A DNA stretch of 64,000 bases, from NCBI GenBank assembly GCA_902728285.1, contig CACVBU010000819.1, positions 372,001 through 436,000 on the forward strand. The letters are read 5' to 3'. This DNA is from Clytia hemisphaerica. Taxonomy: Eukaryota; Cnidaria; Hydrozoa; Leptothecata; Clytiidae. Both the position numbers and the translations under genes were made by a program. Numbering within the stretch: the stretch's first letter is position 1; each line of letters begins with the position of its first letter. Positions 55,801 to 64,000 of the stretch are shown here, piece after piece. The notes under the pieces are model-generated. The model was given only the letters and a program-made list of their open reading frames with translations. It made no database searches and was not told where the DNA came from.

Positions 55801-56320
55801 TCAATCCTAATTCACAAGTTTTTTACATTGGATTGACACATATGTGGAGCAAGATTGGTCATAAAGAGGAAAATAATTTTTTTTGCATATATCAGCATAA
55901 TATAACAATAGGCAGACACCGTCCTGATATGAAATATGTGTCTGATATGAAACGGGAACACTTATGTAAAAATAAAACCTTTAATTGAAAAGTCATTATT
56001 ATTTTTGGATTGAATAGAAATTCAAACCAAAAATGAAGTATGTGAAGAAAATTTATCTAACTCTTGTAATCAGACTCAAAAGGTCCTTAGTATTTATGGT
56101 ATTTGAGAAGCTAAAATAAAAATCATGCTAGGATTTTTTAAGTAGCTTTATCCTCAAATCAATTCTGAGGCCATCCAAAAATAATGAAACAAAAATAGTT
56201 TACCCATAACGACGTAAGAAAACTTACCTTAATGATGGTTTTTCTTTTACAGCACTACCAGGAGGTGGACTTGGACCAATTGGACCAGGAGGACCAATTC
56301 CGGTTGGACCAGCCCAATAG
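52893..56320 (+). CDS. secreted WSC-like, 6x TSP1, Kazal-like matricellular protein, complete
   Basis: Coding exons: 52893-52941, 53384-53782, 54337-55302, 55545-55709 and 56253-56320. All are GT-AG, phases close, and the product is 548 residues. The start MKFPIAIFLMGATLVQG is a signal peptide. Residues about 23-148 form a cysteine-rich domain with GCFKD, ALTTQLL, CRCSQLAKAKGFEYFAIQFY and GECWAG, resembling WSC-type carbohydrate-binding domains. Exon 4 encodes six thrombospondin type 1 repeats: GGWSSWGKYGAC, WSSWTQC, WGGWGVWSDC, CVWGRCSKSCGGG, WGPWSRCSRTCGSG and WGSWSPC. Exon 5 encodes a Kazal-like/follistatin-like module (CSVKCLPTD, VCVRNNAGREWTMANECAF). The last exon is a short Gly/Pro-rich tail (LPGGGLGPIGPGG) and TAG. 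No transmembrane segment. Such proteins act in extracellular matrix or at epithelial surfaces; this architecture is assigned by domains, not to a named orthologue. Introns contain C-rich low-complexity repeats (53945-54125). Confidence 0.88.
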
Positions 56321-56411
56321 ATGATCAGCAAACAAATTCAATTTTTTTAACTTAATTAACACTGAAATTGAAAGAAAATAATTTATGTTGAAATTAACAT
56401 TTTACTAGATA

Positions 56412-57419
56412 CAGTGCTGCAAATAGGGAAATTTCAGTTGGCCGGTAAATTTTCGCGTGTAACGAGCAGGGGGTCTGGCGGAACCATCATTGTAGTTTGT
56501 TATTACAGATTGACTTATTGGATTATTAGATTGGCTAAACACCTATTTTAATTTAAAAAACTGTTCCTCTTTTAATTAGAAGCGCTATTAAGTATTTTAT
56601 CTAAGCCTCTAATCTTCAAATTTTAAGAGCCATTTTTTTAAGGGTCTTCAGGGTGTGATACCTAATCCTCTTGGATTTTGATGAAATTTTGACCAAATGA
56701 TCTATCACACAAGAAAATAAGACGCAAAAACTCTGTTTCTACAAACAACTCTTGATGGAGTATGTTGCTTTTTCAACCTTTATAGTTAGAGATTGTAAGA
56801 GTCTGCGCGTAAAAGGTCGAAAAAAAGAGGGGGGTTGAACTTAAACCTGGGAAAAAGAGGGGGGTTGAATAAAAAGAGGGGGGTTGAGGAATTTTCATTT
56901 TTAAGAGGGGGGTTGAGCTAAAAGAGTGGGGGTGCCATTTTTAAGGGGGGGCTTGATACCCCTCTGCCCACTATAGGAGGTGCTAAAGATTTTCGGGGAA
57001 AATTTTGGAGACTCAATTTGATTTTTTCTGATTCCCTACAAAAAGTTCTTGAAATCCACTGTAAATCAGCTTTCTAATGTACTTAAAGAAAGGTTCATTG
57101 GCTTTCAAAATCTGCTCCTCACCAGAGTGATTTTTAGGGGTCAATTTTCCCTTAGTAGCCTATCTTTGAGACGCTATATCTGTAAAACTACTTGAGATAT
57201 CAAAGTGAAATTTTCAGAGTCTTATTTTCTTGTGTGATAGATCATTTGGTCAAAATTTCATCAAAATCTAAGAGGGTGAGGTATCACACTTTCTTTATTC
57301 TGAAGATTTTTAAAAATGGCTCTTAACAGGACAAAATGAAAAACTGAGCTTCAGAATGGCCGGTAGAAACTACGAAATAAAAGGTAATTACCGGTCACCG
57401 GCCGTTATTTGCAGCACTG
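56412..57419. mobile_element. hAT-like element Q, CAGTGCTGCAAATA ends, 5-bp TSD
   Basis: The inverted ends are CAGTGCTGCAAATAGGG and CAGTGCTGCAAATAACGG, with GGCCGGTA-type blocks just inside each. AGATA is duplicated on both sides. A second, internal inverted repeat of about 80 bp (ATTTTGATGAAATTTTGACC, AAATGATCTATCACACAAGA) lies at about 56655-56730 and 57205-57285. At 56820-56960 the motif AGAGGGGGGTTGA is repeated five or six times. No transposase frame. Confidence 0.85.
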
Positions 57420-58950
57420 AGATATTATAAGAAAATGTAATGGTAGAATTTTTAGAATTAAATAGAATATATTTAGCAATTATCACATTAAAAGCTTTCG
57501 TTAGATTTATCACTTTTCACATATACGGTCATTTTACGCTAAACTTAGGTAGACTAAGAAAGTATGGGGATTTTCCAAAAATTAAGAGTCTTTAATCTCA
57601 ATTCTTCCAACATCTTAATCTTACCTTTGTGTATATAAAAAAATTCCTACATTACATAAAAGATAAAAATATCATTTCTATAACCTATGCTAGCGACAAT
57701 ATCATATCAAGCCTCGATACATGAACATTTCCTAAGTCAGGCCAAACGATTTTGTATATATAACAAAAAGTAAAAAATGCTTGCATCAAATTCCTGTCGA
57801 AAACACATTAGCAAGTGGTATCTTTTAATCGAAACGATTTCCTCAAAGACCACTGCAAGCAGACACAGCCAAGAGCGATCTCTTGAAATTTTCTCTTGAA
57901 ATTTAAAATTTCACAACAAAAAACCTTCATAACGAAATTTAAGGGATTGCATTTGGTATTCTTTCGCTCCTAATGTAAAAATACTTTGAAACTATTAGTT
58001 ACAAAATTATCAAAGGAAAAAAATTCTTATTAAGTCGAGAAAGTACAAAACTAATTTTCTTGCACTATCAGATTCTATTGGTGTCATAACTCATCCAGTT
58101 TGAGAGAGATAATTTCCAAACCAAACCCAGTGATGATCAAGTTTAATTCATCCCTAAATAAAACAAATAAAACAAAACCTGCTCAAAAAATGTCCGATAT
58201 TTTGGAATTTTACAGTGTGTTCGAAATAAAAAGTTAGGTAAAATCCTCAAAATAAGATGCATTTTATCTGTTCAATCTAAGGATATTTATGATTAAGGTT
58301 ATTATGATTCTTGTAGTGTCATCTGCGAAATTAAGTCCCAATGTAAATTTGAAAAGGCCTTATCCGTGAAATATTTTTGAAAAAAACTCGAAGAAAATGT
58401 AAACTGAAAATGTAAAATAAATCACTTTTTAAATGTTTACTGGTATCAAAGAAGCGCTAACAATGTGCATTTCAACAACCAACATGCATGATTTGGCAGT
58501 TAAAGGCACAAAATCGTGAAAATACTCTCTCCCGATAGTGCCATCCGCGAAATTAGGTCTCCACAAAATCTTGAAATTTCGCGGATGAGCTCAACATTAA
58601 AGTATTTCAACTCTGTTCCGCTTTCTTTTGTGTATCTTGGGTTCTTGATAACTTGGTTGATATTTATTCTTCCAGCTGTGACGAAAATTCACACTCAGTG
58701 ACTTCTTACGAGAGGAGGGGTGATTAAGGTCACCCTATAACCTATCATTATCTTCTCATTAAATAGACCTTTCATAAATTACGTCAGAAGCAATTCTTAC
58801 CTTGTTTTCAAAATATTGCTATGGTAATTGATTACGAGGGAAGTTCATAAGAATTTTCCTCGGTTTTATAAAATATCGCTTTAATGACTCAAATAATTTA
58901 GTTTTCTAGGTAATCGTTTCAAAACGAAGCAGTCGTTAAAGTAATATTCA
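57420..58950. other. spacer, nothing recognised apart from a small hairpin
   Basis: About 1.5 kb of AT-rich sequence. CATCCGCGAAATTAGG and TTGAAATTTCGCGGATG at 58542-58588 form a small hairpin whose arm also occurs at about 58321-58340. The 61-codon open frame over it has no support. Confidence 0.4.
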
Positions 58951-59098
58951 TGATATTCATGACGTAATCTTTTCTACGGAAAGACCCCAGTTTTTGCAAG
59001 TATTGGCAAATTTTATACAACTTTTGTCTAGTTTAAATTTGCCACTACTAGCTAAAACCGGGGTATTTCCGTAGAAAACATTACGTCATGAATATCAT
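58951..59098. mobile_element. foldback MITE G, copy 2
   Basis: Same tips (TGATATTCATGACGTAAT and its inverse) and same interior as 21384-21533, with a handful of differences. Confidence 0.85.
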
Positions 59099-59134
59099 GA
59101 ATATGAAAGCTTATCTTAATTTTTTCATGACAAC

Positions 59135-59286
59135 TCACTCGGTCTGCCACGTTTCTAGATTGCTGACATCAGCAACATCAGTGAACAATTCTTTGACTAA
59201 TTTCAAATTTCGAGCATCCCATAACTTGATCTTTTGATCCACACTTGTTGATATCACGTCATTGCCAGCGTTCGAAAATTTCACTC
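59135..59286 (-). CDS. last exon of a WD40-repeat gene (partial)
   Basis: On the minus strand TTTTTTTAAAG at 59287 is followed by 50 codons ending in TGA at 59135. The peptide reads VKFSNAGNDVISTSVDQKIK, then LWDARNLKLVKELFTDVADV, then SNLETWQTE. 'Gx(D)VISTSVDQKIKLWD' is a clear final WD40 blade, and the tail resembles the C-terminus of WDR6-type proteins, though that assignment is weak. The exon starts with two bases of a split codon. The upstream exons should lie at higher coordinates on the minus strand; none was recognised before 64000, so the rest may lie beyond the window or across the plus-strand gene at 60672. Confidence 0.65.
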
Positions 59287-59661
59287 CTTTAAAAAAAGAA
59301 AATCTTGAAAATGTAAAATTTCAAATAGACCTTATCAGAGTTTTTGATTTTTCTAAAAAAGTGATGCATTGTGGGATTGTTTCGGAGTATTACAATAGAA
59401 TTCTCTCGAGGAATTTCTAAGAGATTTCTATTGTAATATACACTTGCATTACTGTGTAATACACAGACTCTTATACAGGCTAGAGTTTATTCATTGTTAT
59501 TATGGGAAAATTGAGTCAAAAAGCATGTAAGTTCCCACATCCCTTAAAAATGTGCTGAGCTTGCGAAAACATTACAGTGTTTTAACATAATTAAAAAATA
59601 TGGTCTACATTTTTAATGGAGTACGAAAATATTTTGCATTGCTTTTACATACTTAGCAAAC
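59287..59661. other. probable intron of the WD40 gene
   Basis: It includes a short inverted repeat, ATTACAATAGAATTCTCTCG and GATTTCTATTGTAAT, at about 59389-59437. No exon was identified. Confidence 0.35.
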
Positions 59662-59966
59662 ACCCGGGAGGGGAGGTACTACTCTTGCCGGCCGACGGGT
59701 GTGCTCCGCTGAGGTTCGAAAAATGGACCCTACGTGGGACTCGTTTTCTTAAAAATTTTGCCGAAATTTGCGAGAAAAGTGACCCTGAATGGGACTGAAA
59801 TTTTTCACCAAATTTTTCAAAAAAGGCACCCTACGTGGGACTGATTTTTCTATTTTGGTGTTTTTGCGACCCTACCTGGGACTGGTGGAGGTTAAAAAAA
59901 AGTACCCTGACCAGCGGCACATCCCCGTAATCTGTTTTGCCCTAGTACCCCCCCCCCCCCCCCAGG
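59662..59966. mobile_element. GC-rich MITE family Y, copy with ACCCTACGTGGGACT units
   Basis: The ends CACCCGGGAGGGGAGGTACTA and the inverse of CCCTGGGGG...GGTACTAGGG are inverted. The motif CCCTACNTGGGACT is repeated four times at intervals of about 55-70 bp. GCGGCACATCCCCGT near the right tip is the shared family landmark. Confidence 0.65.
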
Positions 59967-60313
59967 GAGCAAACAACTTCATAAATGGGTGAAGAAATTC
60001 AAATAAATTCAAAGAATTTCTGTCCGATTACTATCTTCTTTAAGGAGATTGAATGGCAGAGCAGGCGAATGTATTTTGTCCTTATTGAGACTGCGTATTG
60101 CACCCTGGGGCAGATTGATTTGTCCAGTATGTCACGCCACATAAAACTAATTGTGGCGCAGACTAAAAGAAAAATTAGACAGCTAGATAGATGTATAGAC
60201 TAACTTTAATACTTGGGAAACTGACTTCGATAATGAAGGCTTCGATAAAAATGATAAAAATGTTTTTGTTTAAAGTTAATTCTACACACATTAAGTAGCG
60301 TTTGATTTAATTG
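59967..60313. other. spacer with a 72-codon open frame
   Basis: The plus-strand frame at 59985-60203 starts with ATG (MGEEIQINSKNF) and is moderately protein-like, but no motif, splice site or neighbour supports it. Confidence 0.3.
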
Positions 60314-60522
60314 CTACACATGTATAAGAACATAAGGTTTCGATGTCCAAAATGATAAAGAACAAGTTAGGAACATTTTAAGGCTTTGCGGACTCTAAAA
60401 CACCTGATTTCTTAGGAAAATGAACAAAAATGTTTAAAAAATGGCGAAAATAAGAACAAAGTTAAGAAAGAACGAGTTAAGAAAGAACATTCGAAGGTAT
60501 GTTCTTATAAAAAAAACGTGTA
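60314..60522. mobile_element. MITE D, copy 3 (reverse direction)
   Basis: It ends TTATAAAAAAAACGTGTA and contains AAATGGCGAAAATAAGAACA and GCTTTGCGGACTCTAAAA, the inverse of blocks in the copy at 15923-16167. The left tip is TACACATGTATAAGAAC. Confidence 0.7.
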
Positions 60523-60671
60523 GTCTATTTAGCTGTCTAATGATAGTAATTGACTTTCATTGTATAAAAAATAATCTACTGTTTGTCCGTCCTCTAAAGG
60601 AAAGAGCAAGTTTGTTGTGACACTTTCATCATTGTCAGTTGGGACATTCATACTTTCTCGCTGTACAAAAA

Positions 60672-61880
60672 ATGGAAAATATTCAAGTAATAACCATTCC
60701 AGTATGGCTATTACTTTTAACTGCAAACAACAGATTAGTTTTTTCACAATCAATATTGTGTGTGGAGAGAAAAAATATCACCGTCATTCCTCACATTGAT
60801 ATTTACCAGCAATGGAAAGGAGTCGACTGGATAGAAGAATCTATTAAACATCAAAGCATGCAGCTAAGGTACTTAGTAAAAGCTTTACTGGAAACATCTT
60901 GTTTTGAAGTATGGTTTTATTCACCCATTCAAGACCGCTGTATTCTACAAACTGAAGACAACTATGTTCGATTTCTGGAGACAGAATGGTTGGCAATGAC
61001 AAGCACAGACGATAACGACATTTTGAATCTTCTGTCAAATATTCCTCGGAGTAACGATGAAATAGAGCAAACCTTACTGTTTTTCAGTTATTATATTTAC
61101 CCTGAGAAAGAAATAACACATAAATCGATAATCGCAGACAAACTGAAAGTGACACAAGACAAATATAATATCATTTTGTTATGCCAAAAAGGTAACTCTG
61201 TTTTCTGCACCCAAAGTGGAAACTGGTTAGCAAGACAAAAGATAATAAACATTACCTTTAACACGCTATCTTTCAATCCACATCTTCATTCTATTCTATT
61301 GGACCTCATAAACAATCCATCTTACGATTGGCTTCAGAAATATACGAGAAACCAGTACCATTGTCACGTGTCAAACTCAAAGGAGGTTAATATCTTTGTA
61401 TGGTCAATCAATTTCTTAAGACAAAACCAAACTGCTGGCCAGAAAAATGTTGATATGGCTTTTTCAATAGGAATACTACAGAAACAATTTAATTCTTCTG
61501 TCACATTCTACCGCGTATTAGTGGTTGGCGATTGGTCAAGCAAGCCATACTGGGGTCCATACAGTTTAAAATCTTTGGAAAAAGAACCAAGACTTGTACG
61601 GAAGGAAGATCAAAAATCAACAAGCGAAGTTATCAAAGCCATGGATATAAGAGGTATTAAGTTACACATAATCTTTTATAACAAAAGCGTAAAACCAGAT
61701 TTGGGCGCTCTTCCTTTTACATTGGACAATGCAATTATTATTGTTGTAGATGATCACATCGCTGAGTCTCCAGTAATAAACAAAGATGGTACTTTCGTTG
61801 TTTCGCCAGAAGATTTTATGAATCCTTTATTTATTAGAATGCTGTCCAAGAAAATGAACTCAATCATATGTGGAAAGTAA
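60672..61880 (+). CDS. secreted orphan protein, single coding exon
   Basis: ATG at 60672 (AAAAAATGG) opens 402 codons ending TAA at 61880. The N-terminus is a signal peptide (MENIQVITIPVWLLLLTANN, cleavage probably near FSQ-S). The frame is open upstream to a TTG at 60639, and TCATTGTCAG at 60638 could be a 3' splice site of a 5'UTR intron, so the ATG is preferred. The mature part is about 375 residues. It has several Asn-X-Ser/Thr sites (for example NITV, NQTA, NSSV), ten or so scattered cysteines and alternating hydrophobic strands, such as FYRVLVVGDW, IKLHIIFYN and AIIIVVDDH, which recall an alpha/beta (vWA-like) fold. There is no second membrane segment. I recognise no family. Codon use and length make it a real gene. 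It lies between the WD40 last exon (opposite strand) and the palindrome at 61901, only 20 bp after its stop. Confidence 0.75.
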   Translation: MENIQVITIPVWLLLLTANNRLVFSQSILCVERKNITVIPHIDIYQQWKGVDWIEESIKHQSMQLRYLVKALLETSCFEVWFYSPIQDRCILQTEDNYVRFLETEWLAMTSTDDNDILNLLSNIPRSNDEIEQTLLFFSYYIYPEKEITHKSIIADKLKVTQDKYNIILLCQKGNSVFCTQSGNWLARQKIINITFNTLSFNPHLHSILLDLINNPSYDWLQKYTRNQYHCHVSNSKEVNIFVWSINFLRQNQTAGQKNVDMAFSIGILQKQFNSSVTFYRVLVVGDWSSKPYWGPYSLKSLEKEPRLVRKEDQKSTSEVIKAMDIRGIKLHIIFYNKSVKPDLGALPFTLDNAIIIVVDDHIAESPVINKDGTFVVSPEDFMNPLFIRMLSKKMNSIICGK

Positions 61881-61900
61881 TTTACGATAAGGAGTGTTAA

Positions 61901-62004
61901 CCCAGCTGGCACGCAACGTTTTTTCAACGTTTATCTAATGTTCGTAACGTCCATATCCATATAACGTTAGATGAACGTTGAAACAACGTTGCGTGCCAGC
62001 TGGG
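61901..62004. mobile_element. 104-bp palindromic MITE R
   Basis: CCCAGCTGGCACGCAACGTT and TTTCAACGTTNATCTAANGTT on the left are repeated inverted on the right. AACGTT occurs seven times. The element begins 20 bp after the stop codon of the orphan gene and so probably lies in its 3'UTR. Confidence 0.85.
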
Positions 62005-62522
62005 AAAATCTTTCTCAAAAATGTGGAAACTTTTTTTTTTTGAGAATTTCTCAACATGGATATGAAGAAGAAAAATGAAGATGAAAACAATGAAGATCTT
62101 TTCTACTGTTTCAAAAATCATGACATAAAATTGTTTAGAATATTTCAACCTTGCTGATTTCAAATTTGTACTCAGATCTTTCGTACCTTTAGGTAAAAAG
62201 TTACAGCACTCTGAAGTTGGCCTTAAGGCCAAAAATGACCAAAATCAGAAAAATGACCAGCTTCAGTGTTTCAAATTCTTATCTGAGAAAGATAAAAAAA
62301 ATTGAACACTTTAAAAACCGCAAGGTTCAAATATTCTAAGCAATAACTATGTCATGATTTTTGAAACAGAAGAAAAATCTTTATTTTCATCATAAATTTT
62401 CTTCTTCAAATTTCTATTTTATGAAAATCTTCAATGACAATGTATTAAATAATTTTTTACAACTTTTTTCGGAATTATCTTTTTCTTTTTTTGTTTTATT
62501 TTTTTGCTTAGAGAGCATTAAG
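62005..62522. other. spacer, nothing recognised
   Basis: Coding-free AT-rich sequence. Two stretches (around 62092-62134 and 62338-62370) are inverted relatives: TTTCAAAAATCATGACATAA and TATGTCATGATTTTTGAAAC. This suggests another decayed foldback between 62080 and 62380. Confidence 0.45.
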
Positions 62523-63200
62523 AGAAAATTTCTACGATGGCCCCGAGGTTTCTCCACTTCTAGAAAAAGACAATTCAAGAAGAGAAGTAAAAAATGAAGA
62601 AGGGAAGTAAAAATTTTAAGAAGAGAAGTAATTTTTTTGTATTACTTCACTGAAAATTTTACTTTTCTTCTTGATTTTTTTACTTCTCTTTCAAGCTTTG
62701 AAAAATGAAGAAGAGAAGTAAAAAATGACAAAAATATCACGTGGTTTTGATTACAACCCCTGACGTAGAAAGTTTATTGTTATTACAGAGAGACCCCTTA
62801 CCAGACTCCAGAGGATGTTTGTAATGGCAATTATGTTGATTAGTGTGATTAAACGTTTAAAGCTATCCCTTAAGCAAAAGTTATAAAGCTTTTCATAAAT
62901 TATAAAAACACTTTGGGAGAGTACTTATATTTATATAATCTTTGTTGTAGGATCACGTGTTTTAGACGTTGTCTTGTGCTTTAAACAATTTAAAAAGGGT
63001 TAAAACCATTTTGGCAGCTCGCCAATGTAGAAATTTAATCACAATTTCAATACTTAAAGACATTTTACTTCCCTTTTTAAAATTTTTACTTCCCTTCTCG
63101 AAATATTTACTTCCCTTCTTTAAATTTTTACTTCTCTTCTTGAAACTTTCAGAACTTTTTTTAGAAGTGGAGAAACCTCGGGGCCATCGTAAATTTCTTA
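62523..63200. mobile_element. MITE S with AAGAGAAGTAAAAA arrays
   Basis: The inverted ends contain AAATTTCTACGATGGCCCCG and AGGTTTCTCCACTTCTA on the left and their inverse on the right (about 45 bp). Just inside the left end are four AAGAAGRGAAGTAAAAA units, and inside the right end are four or five inverted TTTTTACTTCYCTTCTT units. The element is therefore a layered foldback. The lysine- or phenylalanine-rich open frames here are by-products. Confidence 0.8.
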
Positions 63201-63289
63201 TGTCAAGTTGTTTGATGGTTGTTGATCGGAGTCTGTCATGGGGGAAGTCTTAGTCAATACAGAGCATGCATCGGGTTTTTCAATATTTT

Positions 63290-63565
63290 ACGTCTGAAAT
63301 ATCATAAGCTTAATCCCTCCTGTAGTTTTTTTATCTTACAAAATTTCCTTTTTACACTCATATTTTTATGCCTTATTTTAAATCCGGAGATATTGAGGTT
63401 AACCCTGGGCCGGAGAGGGAGACCACGCTAAGCATTTATCATTGGAATCTGAATAGCGTTTGGGTTGAAGATTCTATGGGAGATTTTATTAAGATTAAAC
63501 AACTTTCTGCATTTCTGAACATTCATAAATTCGACATTGTCTGCTTTTATATACCTGTAGGCAAA
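63290..63565 (+). pseudogene. LINE 5' coding fragment (start of APE endonuclease)
   Basis: In two neighbouring frames one can read FLCLILN and then SGDIEVNPGP, followed by SIYHWNLNSVWVEDS and LSAFLNIHKFDIVCFYIPVG. This is the conserved N-terminal part of LINE ORF2, leading into the endonuclease. It has a frameshift near 63370 and breaks off at about 63565, so it is a truncated relic. Confidence 0.75.
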
Positions 63566-63860
63566 AACAGCCATTGAATAATTCCTGATATACCATGGCT
63601 ATTATACCACGGTAGAATTTTTTTTTCAAATTTTGCATTCAAAGTTTGATTTTTTGTCGTTTTTGTTGTTATATCAAAGAAATTCATTAAAATAAATCTA
63701 TTGTCAATTTCATGAACACATTTTATGACTCAAAGTCATTAAAAAATTAAAAAATAAAACATTCGAACGTTCGATTATATGGGAGTGTTTTATGTGAAAC
63801 GCTTAACGATTGACATATATAATGTTTCGTTTTTGCCTCTAGGTATATAATAAAACATAT
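63566..63860. other. spacer, AT-rich
   Basis: It contains ATACCATGGCTATTATACCACGGTA, a small palindrome at 63590-63613, and the self-complementary TCGAACGTTCGA at about 63763-63774. No gene. Confidence 0.4.
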
Positions 63861-63991
63861 ATTCAATAGGTTTTCGTTGGTTATTGGATTTATTAACCCT
63901 CGGTGATGTATATTCAACTCGGCTTCGCCTCGTTGAATATTACATCACCTCGGGTTAATAAATCTCAATAACCAACTTTTACCCATTGAAT
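63861..63991. mobile_element. long hairpin at the window end
   Basis: ATTCAATAGG, GTTGGTTATTG, ATTTATTAACCC and GAGGTGATGTAATATTCAAC-like blocks on the left are mirrored on the right down to a tight loop, CTCGGCTTCGCCTCG. The arms are about 60 bp with few mismatches. Confidence 0.85.
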
Positions 63992-64000
63992 ATCTGCTTA

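Noticed and set aside
59985-60203. 72-codon frame starting MGEEIQINSKNF
   Set aside because: Plausible start but no supporting motif, exon boundary or neighbour.
62361-63253. Phe/Lys-rich frames
   Set aside because: Produced by the AAGAGAAGTAAAAA arrays of MITE S.

Overview
The window is nuclear DNA from a metazoan, most likely a cnidarian and probably a hydrozoan. The genome is AT-rich, with short exons, GT-AG introns, animal-specific genes (FAM184, MGAT2, a thrombospondin/Kazal matricellular protein) and non-LTR retrotransposons carrying the N-terminal 'GDIEVNPGP' motif common in cnidarian elements. The species cannot be named from sequence alone. No prokaryotic, viral, plasmid or CRISPR feature was seen.

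Layout of genes. (i) 1311-1364 (-): first coding exon of an unidentified gene. (ii) 9061-9288 (+): a coding exon of unknown family. It lies next to 9417-11032 (-), a complete four-exon gene for a 200-residue protein with two cysteine-rich CXC modules like the one at the chromokinesin KIF4 tail. (iii) 12787-13479 (-): a secreted 230-residue precursor with a Lys-Arg cleavage site, a basic helical peptide and a C-terminal Trp-Gly-Arg amidation signal; it is the best candidate here for an undescribed peptide hormone. (iv) 18468-28681 (-): a complete 12-exon FAM184 homologue, a 1051-residue coiled-coil protein. (v) 40791-45944 (+): a complete eight-exon MGAT2 (N-acetylglucosaminyltransferase II). 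(vi) 52893-56320 (+): a secreted protein with a WSC-like cysteine-rich domain, six TSP1 repeats, a Kazal-like domain and a Gly/Pro tail, with a visible TATA box and 5'UTR exons. (vii) 59135-59286 (-): last exon of a WD40-repeat gene. (viii) 60672-61880 (+): a single-exon secreted orphan of 402 residues. All splice junctions of the multi-exon genes were checked by eye for GT-AG and reading phase.

The rest is dominated by non-autonomous DNA transposons (MITEs, foldback elements) and decayed LINEs, many nested. Several boundaries are exact: inverted termini plus target-site duplications (TSDs) are readable at 6687-7074, 18156-18309, 33054-33460, 34117-34840, 36395-37006, 39028-39594, 46260-46806 and 56412-57419. 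Four of these share CAGT-type termini and 5-bp TSDs, which suggests one transposase group. One insertion (39028-39594) has an empty-site counterpart within the same window at 32.5 kb.

The genes do not form one pathway. They are separate animal genes (Golgi glycosylation, cytoskeletal coiled coil, extracellular matrix, signalling precursor) separated by repeat-rich spacers. Coordinates of exons and repeat ends were read by hand and may be off by one or two bases.
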